DNA of 64,000 nt. Origin: Actinomadura barringtoniae. Its GTDB lineage: Bacteria; Actinomycetota; Actinomycetes; Streptosporangiales; Streptosporangiaceae. The stretch spans positions 1-64,000 of the forward strand of contig NZ_JAGEOJ010000023.1 in assembly GCF_017573505.1 (NCBI RefSeq), given 5' to 3'. Below, piece by piece: positions 52,713 through 61,582 of this stretch. A program made the translations under genes and the position numbers. The notes under the pieces were generated by a model, which did not search any database, was not told the origin of the DNA, and worked only from the letters and a program-made list of their open reading frames with translations. Position 1 is the stretch's first letter. Each line of letters opens with the position of its first letter.

Positions 52713-53518
52713 ATTGCTCCTTCGTAATGCAGGCTCCACGCGTCGGTGACGAGCGTGGACACCCGTGTCTTGACATCGAGCGCCTGGGTGAGCCGCGTTT
52801 CAGCGTCGGCGAGCCAGGGCCACTCGGTAGCCCAATGGGCCGCGTCGACAAGGGCCGGGCCGTCGTGCTCGGCGAATTCCGACGCGGGATGGTGGCGCAG
52901 GTCGGCGGTGAGGTAGACGTCCACGCCGGCGGAACGCGCGGTGTCCAGCAGCGAGTCGCCCGCGCCGCCGCACACCGCGACCGTACGGACCTCACGTGCC
53001 GGATCGCCGGCGCCCCGTACGCCCCACGCGGTGGCGGGCAGGCCGGCGGCCGCGCGGGCGGTGAAGTCGGCGAACGTCATCGGCTCGGCCAGCTCACCGA
53101 TCCGGCCGAGCCCGCGGGCCGGGTCGTCGGCGGCGGGGACCATCGGCCGCAGGTCACCGGTCAGCCCGACCGCCCTGGCCAGCGCGTCGGACACGCCGGG
53201 ATCGGCCACGTCCGCGTTGGTGTGCGCGGTGTAGAGCGCGGTCCCGGCGGTGATCAGGCGGTGGATCAGGCGGCCCTTCGGCGTGGTCGCGGCCACGCTC
53301 GTCACCCCGCGCAGCAGCAGCGGGTGATGGGTCACGATGAGGTCGGCCGACCACTCCAGCGCCTCGTCCACGACGGCGGCCACCGGGTCGACCGCGAACA
53401 GTACCCGCCCGATCTCCTGATCGGGGTCGCCGCACACCAGTCCGACCGCATCCCACGACTCGGCCCACGACGGCGGATAGGTATCCTCGAGGACCTTGAT
53501 GACATGGGATAGGCGCAC
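52709..53518 (-). CDS. Nif3-like dinuclear metal centre protein
   Basis: A 269-aa YbgI/Nif3 family protein. WDAVGLVCGDP near the start, THHPLLLRG (metal-binding His pair), YTAHTNADVADPG, and the C-terminal YLTADLRHHPASEFAEHDGPALVDAAHWATE with the last metal ligands. GTG 53518 is used; the longer frame to 53629 lacks family residues. First gene of the operon with the zinc-ribbon and RNase H-phosphatase genes. Possible GTP cyclohydrolase-like or metal-chaperone role; unclear in the family. Confidence 0.9.
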   Translation of the reverse strand: MRLSHVIKVLEDTYPPSWAESWDAVGLVCGDPDQEIGRVLFAVDPVAAVVDEALEWSADLIVTHHPLLLRGVTSVAATTPKGRLIHRLITAGTALYTAHTNADVADPGVSDALARAVGLTGDLRPMVPAADDPARGLGRIGELAEPMTFADFTARAAAGLPATAWGVRGAGDPAREVRTVAVCGGAGDSLLDTARSAGVDVYLTADLRHHPASEFAEHDGPALVDAAHWATEWPWLADAETRLTQALDVKTRVSTLVTDAWSLHYEGAM

Positions 53519-53627
53519 GCCCCGCAGGCTACCGTTCCCTGAGGCTTCAGCCGAGTCACGAACGACCACTATGTGCGACCGCGTCTGAAACGATGGGATC
53601 GGAGAGCCACACCGAGGGGAGATCGTC

Positions 53628-54389
53628 ATGTCGGCTTCCGGCCTCGTACCGGAAGATCAGCCCGAACCGCTCAAGCGTCCCGATGGGGCCGCCACGGATC
53701 GGGGGGTGAACGCGCACGGATCTTCTCATCACCCCGCCTCCGCGGTCCGGCCCGCACCGCCGCCCGGCCCGACCGTGCGTTCACCGAGCCCGTCGCCGCT
53801 GGCCGGACTCGCCATCCCGCCCACCCACGCGCCCCCGGCCTCGGGTGCGCCGACCGTAGGTCTGCCCGCGGCCACGACGCCTGCGCAGGGGACCGGGCCT
53901 GTGGCGGAACGGCCTTACATGCCCGGCTATGGGCTGCAGGGGCCGGACGAGGGCACGGGCCTGCTGCCCTGGGAGTGGGCGGTGCGGCGGCTGAACGCCG
54001 CGCGGAACTTCTGGCTGTGCACCGTGCGGCCCGACGGCCGGCCGCACGCGATGCCGGTCTGGGGGTGCTGGTCGGGCGAGGCGTTCTGGTTCAGCAGCAG
54101 CCGTCCGTCACGCAAGATCAAAAATCTGCGGGACAACGCGGACGTCGTGGTGACGACCGAGGAGGCCGAGAACCCCGTGGTCATCGAGGGGCGGGCCGAG
54201 ATCGTCACCGATCCGGTGGACCTCCAGCGGTTCATCGACATGGTCAATGCCAAGTACGACACCGGCTATCGTGTGGACTTCCTCGACCCCGAGGTGAACG
54301 CCGTGGTCGCCGTGCGTCCACAATGGGCGTTCGGACTGCAACAGGAGGACTTCAAGGGTTCTCCTACTCGCTGGGGGTTCACACGATGA
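53628..54389 (+). CDS. PPOX-class (F420/FMN split-barrel) protein with Pro-rich N-terminus
   Basis: A 253-aa protein after GAGGGGAG. Residues 1-105 are Pro/Ala/Ser-rich and look disordered. The split barrel follows: LNAARNFWLCTVRPDGRPHAMPVWGCWSGEAFWFSSS, SRKIKNLRDNADVVVTTEE and VVAVRPQWAFG. Such proteins bind F420 or FMN and reduce small molecules. The N-terminal extension is longer than usual. Confidence 0.87.
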   Translation: MSASGLVPEDQPEPLKRPDGAATDRGVNAHGSSHHPASAVRPAPPPGPTVRSPSPSPLAGLAIPPTHAPPASGAPTVGLPAATTPAQGTGPVAERPYMPGYGLQGPDEGTGLLPWEWAVRRLNAARNFWLCTVRPDGRPHAMPVWGCWSGEAFWFSSSRPSRKIKNLRDNADVVVTTEEAENPVVIEGRAEIVTDPVDLQRFIDMVNAKYDTGYRVDFLDPEVNAVVAVRPQWAFGLQQEDFKGSPTRWGFTR

Positions 54390-54435
54390 ACCTCCCGGCG
54401 GGATCAATTCGGAGCCTCTCTGCGTTGGAGTGTGC

Positions 54436-54780
54436 GTGAAGTCACCCTTTCGCCGCCGCAAGCGCGTCAAGGGCCGTCCCCTGGGCACGGCCGCCAAGCC
54501 CACCGAGCACGAGCCCGTCGAGTGGCCTCAAGAGGGCACGGGCAAGTCGTCGCTGATGGGTGCGATCCGCGGCGACGGTGAGACCGGCGCCGGCTTCGGC
54601 GGCGGCATGTTCGAGGATCTGGCCTCGGCGTTCGAGGGCTCCAAGAAGGTCAAGATCGAGGAGTCCGAGCAGCAGAAGCTGCGCAAGGCCGACGACATGC
54701 TGCAGGCCGGTTCGTCCGACGGCCGCGACGACCTGGCGTCCGGCAAGATCCGGATTCGCCGCCAGCCGGAGACCGAGTAG
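54436..54780 (+). CDS. conserved small protein, possibly DUF6191-like
   Basis: A 114-aa protein from GTG 54436 (GGAG upstream). Basic N-terminus (RRRKRVKGR), acidic middle and a C-terminal LASGKIRIRRQ. MFEDLASAFEGSKKV... followed by DLASGK resembles DUF6191 proteins, but this is from memory of the pattern only. Function unknown. Confidence 0.55.
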   Translation: MKSPFRRRKRVKGRPLGTAAKPTEHEPVEWPQEGTGKSSLMGAIRGDGETGAGFGGGMFEDLASAFEGSKKVKIEESEQQKLRKADDMLQAGSSDGRDDLASGKIRIRRQPETE

Positions 54781-54898
54781 CCCGCCGAGCAGGTCTCGCC
54801 CTCGACGCCCCTGTCCTCGCTCCGGCCCGTCCTCGCTCCGGCCCGTCCCCGCCCTGGCCTTGCCCCCGCCCGAGTAACGAACCTATGTCCGATATGAG

Positions 54899-54914
54899 TC
54901 GAACATGGGTTCGA
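54899..54914. promoter_or_regulatory. consensus SOS box (LexA site)
   Basis: TCGAACATGGGTTCGA fits the actinobacterial LexA consensus TCGAAC-N4-GTTCGA exactly. It lies 22 bases before GTG 54936, and a TATCTT -10-like hexamer (54924-54929) lies between, so LexA would block this promoter. Confidence 0.8.
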
Positions 54915-54935
54915 ATATCGCGTTATCTTAGGCAC

Positions 54936-55334
54936 GTGAGCACGTACGTCCCGCCCGGCTGGCCCGCCCAGGTCCACCCTCCCGGTTCCGAGCGCTTCGA
55001 GGACACCGCGATGACCTGGCTCCTCGAGATCGTGCCGCCCGAGTACCGCCGGTACGGGGTGCTGCGCCGCTATCCGATCGCGCTGGCCCGCATGGCCCGT
55101 CTCCACGTCAACGCCGCGGTCGAGGCCGCCCGGGAGGGCTTCCGTACGGCCCGGGTCGATCTGGCCGAGCTCGTTCCACCGCACGGCGTCGAGGCCGTGC
55201 TGGACACCTACCGCCGCGAGGGCGGGCGCCTGGTGAACCTCTCCCAGGCGATCGAACTGGTGGAGGCGGCCCTGCGCGGCCAGGTCCAGCCCGACGATCC
55301 CGACTATCGCCGCCCGTTCACGCCGAAGCTCTGA
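54936..55334 (+). CDS. hypothetical protein, predicted SOS-regulated
   Basis: A 132-aa protein from GTG 54936, which is probably the first transcribed base region (leaderless), because TATCTT ends 7 bases upstream and no ribosome site exists. YVPPGWPAQVHPPGSERFEDTAMTWLLEIVPPEYR and two helical stretches are seen; I recognise it as a widespread actinobacterial unknown only. The SOS box suggests a DNA-damage role. The open frame up to 54885 crosses the SOS box and is not used. Confidence 0.7.
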   Translation: MSTYVPPGWPAQVHPPGSERFEDTAMTWLLEIVPPEYRRYGVLRRYPIALARMARLHVNAAVEAAREGFRTARVDLAELVPPHGVEAVLDTYRREGGRLVNLSQAIELVEAALRGQVQPDDPDYRRPFTPKL

Positions 55335-55363
55335 GCGCCCTCACGCCGAAGCTCTGAACGCCC
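55318..55363. repeat. 23-base tandem duplication across a stop codon
   Basis: Two 23-base units (55318-55340 and 55341-55363) differ at one base; the first contains the last codons and stop of the SOS-linked gene. A recent local duplication, with no visible function. Confidence 0.8.
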
Positions 55364-55390
55364 TCACGTCACCCGTCCCACCGCTCTCTG

Positions 55391-55421
55391 AGGCTCCGAC
55401 GCAGGCGTTCGGGGCCTTTTT
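55391..55421 (+). terminator. rho-independent terminator
   Basis: GGCTCCGACGC and GCGTTCGGGGCC form an imperfect stem with a short loop, followed by TTTTT (55417-55421). It ends the SOS-linked gene. Confidence 0.65.
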
Positions 55422-55570
55422 GTGTGAACTGGGTCGCATCTCACCCTGTTCGGGTCACACGACACAAAGGAGCGGAAACGGCGCATCTAACGTCCAAGGT
55501 ACAGCTGATCGCCTTGGGGGATCGGCGGTGGCGGCGGGGCTCCCGTTGCGCCCCGCGGAGAGGAGCGTCG

Positions 55571-55852
55571 ATGTTCATCGTGCTCTTGGTGGTCGGGATC
55601 ACGGTCCTGCTGGCCGCGGTGATAGGGGTCGTCGCGTTCTCGCAGTCGAGCCGGCACGACTGGCTGTACGCCCCCGCGACCGACGCGCAGGACCGCTGGT
55701 CGCGTCGGCTGGCGGGCGTGTACGTCCGCGACGACCGGGCGGCGCGTGACGCCGAGTACGGGGACCGCGGAGGCTACGGGGATCGCGGTTACGGGACCTA
55801 CGAGGATCGCGGGACCGCGGGAAGCGGTGTGGACGAGCTGATCGGCAGCTGA
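55571..55852 (+). CDS. small membrane protein with Gly/Tyr/Arg-rich tail
   Basis: A 93-aa protein from ATG 55571 after GAGAGGAG. One N-terminal membrane helix (FIVLLVVGITVLLAAVIGVVAFS) and a cytoplasmic tail with YGDRGGYGDRGYGTYEDRG repeats. The longer frame to 55424 is untranslated leader. Nothing recognised in the 150 bases upstream beyond an AAAGGAG at 55465 not followed by a start. Confidence 0.65.
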   Translation: MFIVLLVVGITVLLAAVIGVVAFSQSSRHDWLYAPATDAQDRWSRRLAGVYVRDDRAARDAEYGDRGGYGDRGYGTYEDRGTAGSGVDELIGS

Positions 55853-55893
55853 CCGAAGCGGGTCCGCGGCGGCGGGTGACCGCGGGCCGGGTA

Positions 55894-55932
55894 GATCATG
55901 GGGTCGTCCGGTCGGGGGACGACCCCATGATC
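55894..55932. terminator. bidirectional hairpin terminator
   Basis: Perfect 16-base arms GATCATGGGGTCGTCC (55894-55909) and its complement (55917-55932), 7-base loop, then ATTTTCC on the plus strand. It sits between two convergent genes (ends 55852 and 55954) and can serve both. Confidence 0.8.
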
Positions 55933-55953
55933 ATTTTCCTTGCGGGCCCCTGG

Positions 55954-58368
55954 TCAGGTGAGGGCGCGGTCGTCGTCGGGCGCCTCGTCCGGGATCGGCA
56001 CGAAGGCGTTGCGGGCGGTGTCCAGGACGTTGACCTCGGCGGTCTCCAGGTCCAGGTAGAGGCCCACCAGCTCGAGCTTCCCGGCCTCGACGCGGTTGCG
56101 CAGCCACGGGTAGGTCAGCAGGTTGTCGAGCTGCTGCATCACGTTGGTCTGGCACAGCCGGGCCAGCGGCGGCGTCTCGTCGTCCGGCGGCGGCTCGGTG
56201 GCCAGGAAGCGGGCCAGGCTGGTGTTGCCGTGCTTCAGCCACCGCGACAGCGCGGGCAGGTGCTCGACCTCGGTGCCGCCCGCGAGCAGGGCGGCCATCG
56301 CCCCGCAGTTGGAGTGGCCGCAGATCGTGATCGTCTTGATGTCGAGCACGTTGGTGGCGTACTCGACGGTGGCGGCCACCGAGTCGTCGGGCGTACGGGA
56401 GCCGAACCGCGGCACCAGGTTGCCGACGTTGCGGTTGATGAACAGGTCACCTGGGCCGCTGGCGGTGATGATGTTGGGCACCACGCGCGAGTCGACGCAC
56501 GTGATGAAGAGGTGCTCCGGCTTCTGCTCGAAGGCCAGCTCGGCCATGATCGGCCGGACCAGCCGGGCGGTACGGCCGTGGTACTCGCGAACGCCCGCCA
56601 GCAGCAGGGCGCTCGCCGACACCTCGGGCGCGTCGAGTTCGGGAGCCTCACTCCGCCTGCGGCGATTCGCCCACGGAGCCCACCAGCGGGCAGGAGGGGA
56701 CGACTTACGCGGCGGAGACATATCACCTGTCACAGCTCTTTCATACCAAGCCTCGTGTATTTCATCTATGTCGACCCCGCCACCCTGGCGTTCATGGGCC
56801 CTCCGCCACTCGTGGATGGCGTCGAACGCGGCGTGGTCCATGAAGTCCACGTTCAGGTCCAGATCGACACCGGCGCCGGCCGGGACCTGCTGCAGGACCT
56901 TGGTCACCTTGGGCACGCCGAGGAAGGTCAGCGTGCCCTCCACGACCACGTGCCAGCGCTCGCCGGACCTCGCTCCGGTTCCACCGGACCTCGCTCCGGT
57001 TCCACCGGACCTCGCTCCGGTTCCACCGGACCTCGCTCCGGCGCCTGCTCCCGCCCCTGTCGCAGGGCCTTCCAGGCCCTCGGGGCCCGCCTGCGGCGGG
57101 ACGAGGACGTTGCACGAGGGAGCCTGCTCGACCCGTACGGTCAGCCGGGTCAGGCGCCGCAGCGCGAGGAGGGCGGAGAGCCCGATCCCCAGCAGCACGC
57201 CCTCGCCGAGCCCCAGGACCACGACCCCGCCCAGCGTGGCGAAGTAGGCGGGCGCCTCGCGGTGGTGACGAAGGTCACGTACCTGCGCCATGTCGATCAC
57301 CCGGGCGCCGAGCACCACCAGCAGCGCCGCGAGGGCGGCCAGCGGCACCTGCTCGATGACCGGTCCGCACGACAGCGCGAGGATCAGTACCCAGACGCCG
57401 TGCAGCACGGCCGAGACCCGGGTGCGCGCGCCCGCCTCCACGTTCGCCGTGCTCCGGACGATCACACCGGCGATCGGCAGGCCGCCGAGCAGCCCCGAGA
57501 CCGCGTTCGCCGCGCCCTGCCCGAGCAGCTCGCGGTCGAGGTCGGAGGCCGGCACCCCGGCGGGCCGGGTCCGGTCGACGGCGACGCTGCACAGCAGCGA
57601 CGCGACGGCGGCGACCACGCCGATCGACACGACCGCGCCGACGACCTCCGGGAGCGGCCCGTGCGGCAGCGTCGGCGGCCGCCAGTCGCCCGGCAGCGTG
57701 TCCGGAAGGTCCACCCGGGGCGCGTCCCACCGCAGCCACCACGCGGCGAGCGTGGCGAGGACGACGGCGGGCAGCGGGGCGGGGATCCAGTGCAGAACGG
57801 ACCCGAGCCCGCCCTTGTTCTTGGCGAGCCGGGACCACACCATCAGGACGGCGATCGTCAGCATGCCGATGATGGCGGGATGGGAGTGCGGTGCGGCGAG
57901 CTGGCCGGGCAGCTCGCGCAGGTTGGCGAGCGGTGAACGCTGCGGCTCGCCGCCGAGCATGACGTGCAGCTGCGCCAGGACGAGCACCACGCCGACGCCG
58001 GCCATCATGCCGTGCACGACGGCGGGGGAGACCGCCAGGGCCGTACGCGCCACCTTGACCGCGCCCAGGACGATCTGCAGGAGCCCGGCGAGCACCGTGA
58101 TGGTGCAGGTCGCCCGCCAGCCGTAGGTGTGGACGAGGCCGGCGACGATGACGGTGAGCCCGGCGGCCGGGCCGCTCACCTGGAGCGGCGAGCCGCCGCA
58201 GAGCCCAGCGACGATCCCGCCGACGATGGCGGCGATCAGGCCGGCGGCGATCGGTGCGCCGGAGGCCACCGCGATCCCGAGCGAGAGCGGGATCGCGACG
58301 AGGAAGACGACGAACGAGGCGGGCAGGTCCCGCCGCAGTATCGATGCGGTGAGTGGCTGTGAAGTCAC
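55954..58368 (-). CDS. SulP anion transporter fused to beta-carbonic anhydrase
   Basis: An 804-aa fusion. SulP transporter at about 1-430 (LPASFVVFLVAIPLSLGIA, GSPLQVSGPAAG, then VVHGMMAGVGVVLV), a STAS domain near 465-540 split by a GTGARSG repeat linker, and a beta-carbonic anhydrase at about 590-780 with CVDSRV and GHSNCGAM giving the Cys-Asp-His-Cys zinc set. Such fusions are thought to move bicarbonate (or sulphate) and interconvert it with CO2 at the inner face. About 73 bases downstream of the disordered membrane protein on the same strand. Confidence 0.93.
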   Translation of the reverse strand: MTSQPLTASILRRDLPASFVVFLVAIPLSLGIAVASGAPIAAGLIAAIVGGIVAGLCGGSPLQVSGPAAGLTVIVAGLVHTYGWRATCTITVLAGLLQIVLGAVKVARTALAVSPAVVHGMMAGVGVVLVLAQLHVMLGGEPQRSPLANLRELPGQLAAPHSHPAIIGMLTIAVLMVWSRLAKNKGGLGSVLHWIPAPLPAVVLATLAAWWLRWDAPRVDLPDTLPGDWRPPTLPHGPLPEVVGAVVSIGVVAAVASLLCSVAVDRTRPAGVPASDLDRELLGQGAANAVSGLLGGLPIAGVIVRSTANVEAGARTRVSAVLHGVWVLILALSCGPVIEQVPLAALAALLVVLGARVIDMAQVRDLRHHREAPAYFATLGGVVVLGLGEGVLLGIGLSALLALRRLTRLTVRVEQAPSCNVLVPPQAGPEGLEGPATGAGAGAGARSGGTGARSGGTGARSGGTGARSGERWHVVVEGTLTFLGVPKVTKVLQQVPAGAGVDLDLNVDFMDHAAFDAIHEWRRAHERQGGGVDIDEIHEAWYERAVTGDMSPPRKSSPPARWWAPWANRRRRSEAPELDAPEVSASALLLAGVREYHGRTARLVRPIMAELAFEQKPEHLFITCVDSRVVPNIITASGPGDLFINRNVGNLVPRFGSRTPDDSVAATVEYATNVLDIKTITICGHSNCGAMAALLAGGTEVEHLPALSRWLKHGNTSLARFLATEPPPDDETPPLARLCQTNVMQQLDNLLTYPWLRNRVEAGKLELVGLYLDLETAEVNVLDTARNAFVPIPDEAPDDDRALT
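56963..57041. repeat. 21-base tandem repeat in the SulP-carbonic anhydrase gene
   Basis: CCGGACCTCGCTCCGGTTCC-A is repeated at 56963, 56984 and 57005, with a partial fourth copy to 57041. In frame it encodes GTGARSG repeats in the linker before STAS. Copy number may vary between strains. Confidence 0.9.
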
Positions 58369-58441
58369 CCATCGTATGCAACCATGAACTTGATCATGAT
58401 TGCGGCCGATGACACCCCTTCGGCCGGTCGGCTACATCCGG

Positions 58442-60475
58442 TCAGCGACGGTAGTCGCGGTGGCTTTCCCAGTCGTCGTGCTGCTGCTGGCGCGGGGCGG
58501 AACCGTTCCCGTTTCCGTTGCCGCCGCCGTTTCCGTTGCCGTACGAGCCGTACTGGCCGCCGTCACCAGCGCCGCCGCCCTGCTGCGAGCCGTAGCCCTG
58601 CTGCTGGGAGCCGAAGTAGCCATTGTTGTCGAAGCGCTGCGTCGCGCCGGGGTCGCCGAAGCCGCCCCCGGGAGGGCCGGACTCGGTCGGGGCGCCCAGC
58701 GGGTCGCCGCCGCCGTTGTAGCTGCTGCCGCTGAAGTCGGAGTAGCGTCCCGGCTCGCCGGTCGAGGTCGGGTCGCCGCCGCCGTTACCGCTGCCGCCGC
58801 CGAACGAGCCGTAGGAGTCGCGGCCGCCGCCGCCACCGCCGAGCGGGTCGTCGTAGCGCGGGGCCGAGTCGCCGTAGGCGGGCGCGGACGGGTAACCGTC
58901 CTGGCCGCCGCCGCCGCCCGCACCGGCCGCGCCGGAGCCGAAGCTCGAACCGCTCAGGCCGGAGAAGCCGCCGCCGCCCTGGCCGCCGCCGGAGGTGTCG
59001 GACGACCAGCCGCCGGTGTTGCCGAACGACGAGCCGCCGCCGGTGCCGAGCGGGTCGCCCAGCGGGTCGTTCAGGCCGCTGCCGTAGGAGGGCTCGGGCT
59101 CGGACGGGCGCGCGGAGCCGGCGCCCGGGCCGGACCCGGCCCGGCTGGTCTGGATGCGCTGGAGCAGCTCGTCCACGGTCGGCAGCTTGTTGCTGTCGGT
59201 GTCGGACGAGGGCGGCAGCTGGTTGCCGCCGGTGTCGCCGTAGCCGCCGCGCGCGGGCTCCTCGGTCCGGCCGAGCGGCAGGCCCAGCGGGTCGGAGACG
59301 CGCGGGTCGCCCGGCGAGTTGTAGCCGTCCTGGCGCGAGGGCACCGAGGGGCCGCCCGACAGGGGGCCGCCGCTCAGCGGGTCGCCGGCGCCGCCGTAGG
59401 GGCTCTGGCTGCCGAACGCCGCGGCCGGCTGCTGGTCCTGGGTGCCGTACGGGGACTGGTCGCCGAGTCCGTACGGGGAGGACGGCGACGGGTCCTGGGA
59501 GCCGTACGGGTCCTGCGACGAGGACCCGTAGGAGTCCTGCGAGCCGCCGCCGTAGGAGTCCTGGGATCCGTAGGGGTCCTGCGAGCCGTACGCCGCCGCG
59601 GCGGGCTGCTGGTCCTGGGAGCCGTAGGGAGAGCCCTGGTCCTGGCCGCCGTAGGACGACTGGTCCTGGGAGCCGTACGGAGACTGGTCCTGACCGCCGC
59701 CGTACGGGGACTGGTCGTTGCCGCCGCCGTAGGGAGACTGGTCGTTGCCGTACATCGACTGCGCACCGGTGCCCAGCAGGCCGCCGTCACCGGCGATCGC
59801 GGGCTGGTCGGTGGAGGTCGAGGACGGGTCGCCGCCGTACTGCGCGGCGGGGGAGAACGAGGGCGGCGGGCTCGGCATCGCCTGCGGGCCGGTGCCACCG
59901 CCACGGCCGTGCTCGCCCATCGAGACCGGCTGCGTCATCATCGCGGCGGGCCGCTCGGCGGGCATCGGCGGCTCGGCCTGCTGGCCCTGGTTGTTCAACG
60001 GGTCGGCGGCGAGCTCGGCCTCGGTCTTCTCCGGGGCGGAGTCGTGCTGCCAAGGGAACTTGGGCTTGTCGAAGGTGATGGTGGCCCAATAGTCGTCGTC
60101 TTCCATCTCATCGCTCGCCTGGCCGCTCGGCGGCGGGGGAGCGGGAGCCGCCTGGGCCTGCGGGGGAGACGGGACGGGAGCGGGCATCGGGCTGGCCGCC
60201 GCGGCGAGCGGGCCGCCCGCGACACGGCGGTCGAAGGCGGGGTCCTGCTGCTGGCCCGGTCCATACGACGCGTTGTCATAACCGGTGGCGTACTCGTCAC
60301 CGGCCATCTCGTCCGCCGGAGCGCCGCGATAGCCGCGCGCCGGCTGCTGCGCGTCGTCGTCCATCCAGTCGTCGTCCTCGCGGGCCGCCCTACTGGCCCG
60401 CATGCCCAAGGCCACCAGGACGACCACCAGGACCACGACCACAATGAGGCCGAAGACCACGATGTAAGAAGTCAT
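58442..60475 (-). CDS. membrane-anchored Gln/Ser/Tyr/Gly-rich disordered protein
   Basis: A 677-aa protein: one N-terminal membrane helix (YIVVFGLIVVVVLVVVLVALGM) followed by an Asp-rich stretch, then more than 600 low-complexity residues. The middle (about 235-385) is made of DQSPYG, SQDPYG and QDQSSYGG units; the end is GGG/NGN-rich. One short conserved-looking helix, LPTVDELLQRIQTSRAG, stands out near 460. ATG 60475 is used; GTG 60487 is also possible. No enzyme domain exists. The composition resembles eukaryotic FET-type low-complexity domains. It may be a scaffold or condensate former. Confidence 0.75.
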   Translation of the reverse strand: MTSYIVVFGLIVVVVLVVVLVALGMRASRAAREDDDWMDDDAQQPARGYRGAPADEMAGDEYATGYDNASYGPGQQQDPAFDRRVAGGPLAAAASPMPAPVPSPPQAQAAPAPPPPSGQASDEMEDDDYWATITFDKPKFPWQHDSAPEKTEAELAADPLNNQGQQAEPPMPAERPAAMMTQPVSMGEHGRGGGTGPQAMPSPPPSFSPAAQYGGDPSSTSTDQPAIAGDGGLLGTGAQSMYGNDQSPYGGGNDQSPYGGGQDQSPYGSQDQSSYGGQDQGSPYGSQDQQPAAAAYGSQDPYGSQDSYGGGSQDSYGSSSQDPYGSQDPSPSSPYGLGDQSPYGTQDQQPAAAFGSQSPYGGAGDPLSGGPLSGGPSVPSRQDGYNSPGDPRVSDPLGLPLGRTEEPARGGYGDTGGNQLPPSSDTDSNKLPTVDELLQRIQTSRAGSGPGAGSARPSEPEPSYGSGLNDPLGDPLGTGGGSSFGNTGGWSSDTSGGGQGGGGFSGLSGSSFGSGAAGAGGGGGQDGYPSAPAYGDSAPRYDDPLGGGGGGRDSYGSFGGGSGNGGGDPTSTGEPGRYSDFSGSSYNGGGDPLGAPTESGPPGGGFGDPGATQRFDNNGYFGSQQQGYGSQQGGGAGDGGQYGSYGNGNGGGNGNGNGSAPRQQQHDDWESHRDYRR

Positions 60476-60640
60476 GCCACCACCCAATGCCTTGGCCCGG
60501 CGAACGCCGCCGTCGAGGCCCGCAGGTTCGTCCTGATTATCGCTAGCGGCCCGGTCCTCGGAGACCTAGACCGATTCTGACCGACCGCTATGACCGTTGT
60601 CACACCTTTCGCGCACATCTACCCTCACACGACGCGCCCC

Positions 60641-60661
60641 GATCGGCCAATTCGGCCGATC
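60641..60661. promoter_or_regulatory. palindrome GATCGGCC-AATTC-GGCCGATC
   Basis: Perfect 8-base arms with a 5-base centre, in a 250-base gap between two minus-strand genes. It could be an operator for the disordered-protein gene or the terminator of the PEBP gene; no T-tract. The gap holds nothing else clear. Confidence 0.45.
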
Positions 60662-60736
60662 CTCGCACTCCCGCCAGATGGGTCCCAACGGGGGTCGACT
60701 TCGCCTTCGTGCCCAATGGCCTCACGGTCAACGCGC

Positions 60737-61351
60737 CTACTTGGTCCCGAAGTTCCCGGTGATCCTGCCCCGGCCGACGGTGTGCTTGGCGATCGCGTTG
60801 AGCGAGTCCTTGAGCGGTGCCCCGTTCTTGAACGGGACCGTGTCGTCGAGTGCGTAGATCGTGTAGCGGTACCGGTGCTTCTCGCCCTTCGGGGGGCACG
60901 GCGGCACGTAGTCCGCCTTCTTGCTGGTGTTCAGGCCCTCGACCCAGGTCTTCTCGGGCCGTGAGCCTTCGACGAGCTCGTTGGTGTTGCCGCCGATGCC
61001 CGCGATCACCCAGTGAACGTAGGCTCCGCTGCCCGCGTCCGGGTCGTCCATCACGATCGCGAACGACTTGGCGCTTCCTGAGGCCGAGCCCGGCGACGAC
61101 CATCTCAGCGGCGGGGTCTTGCCCTGCCCGCCAGCGTACTTCGTGCAGCCGTATCGCGGGGGCATTCCCTGCCCATCCCGGAAGACCGGGCTGGTCACGG
61201 TGAACCACTCCGCCAGTTCGGCGCTCTTGTTCTGGGGCTGCCCGATCAGGCCGCACCCGCTCAGCGATCCGGCGAGCATCAAACCGCCGGCCGCGGCCAC
61301 CACCGGCCGCCGTCGAGCCGTCACCAACCCCCGCCTCCTCGCGTTGCGCAC
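60737..61351 (-). CDS. lipoprotein of the YbhB/PEBP (Raf kinase inhibitor-like) family
   Basis: About 204 aa from GTG 61351. A signal peptide ends in the lipobox LSGCG, so it is a lipoprotein. The PEBP core is clear: FTVTSPVFRDGQGMPPRYG, MDDPDAGSGAYVHWVIAGI (DPD and HW) and GEKHRYRYTIYALD. PEBPs bind phospholipid-like ligands; the bacterial role is open. Starts at 61444, 61351 or 61324 are possible. Confidence 0.88.
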   Translation of the reverse strand: MRNARRRGLVTARRRPVVAAAGGLMLAGSLSGCGLIGQPQNKSAELAEWFTVTSPVFRDGQGMPPRYGCTKYAGGQGKTPPLRWSSPGSASGSAKSFAIVMDDPDAGSGAYVHWVIAGIGGNTNELVEGSRPEKTWVEGLNTSKKADYVPPCPPKGEKHRYRYTIYALDDTVPFKNGAPLKDSLNAIAKHTVGRGRITGNFGTK

Positions 61352-61582
61352 GCCGCCATCCTCCCGCACGTCGCCGACCGGGAGGTGCATTCGCGGCGGC
61401 ACGGCGCATCTCACCGGTGGCCACCCCTTCCTCGTCTCCGCCACCTTAGGCGGTAGCCGGGGGTGGAACGGGCCTTTTCTCCCGCGGGGCGACGGCGCTC
61501 CCGGAGAATCCCGCTGTGACGTTCATCATGAGGGTTATACGCCCTGACGTCCGGTTTGACGAGAAGGAAGGGAGAAGTTCAC

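Noticed and set aside
55422-55570. Structured-looking leader before the small membrane protein, considered as a riboswitch
   Set aside because: No conserved riboswitch core could be matched by eye; it would need a covariance-model search (Rfam) to decide.
56963-57041. Short regular repeats, considered as a CRISPR array
   Set aside because: Units are contiguous, in frame with a protein and lack spacers.
55876-57936. 686-codon plus-strand frame
   Set aside because: Opposite-strand shadow of the SulP-carbonic anhydrase gene, crossing its terminator hairpin.
58400-60580. 726-codon plus-strand frame rich in Val/Ala/Arg
   Set aside because: Shadow of the low-complexity gene; the repeat DNA keeps all frames free of stops.
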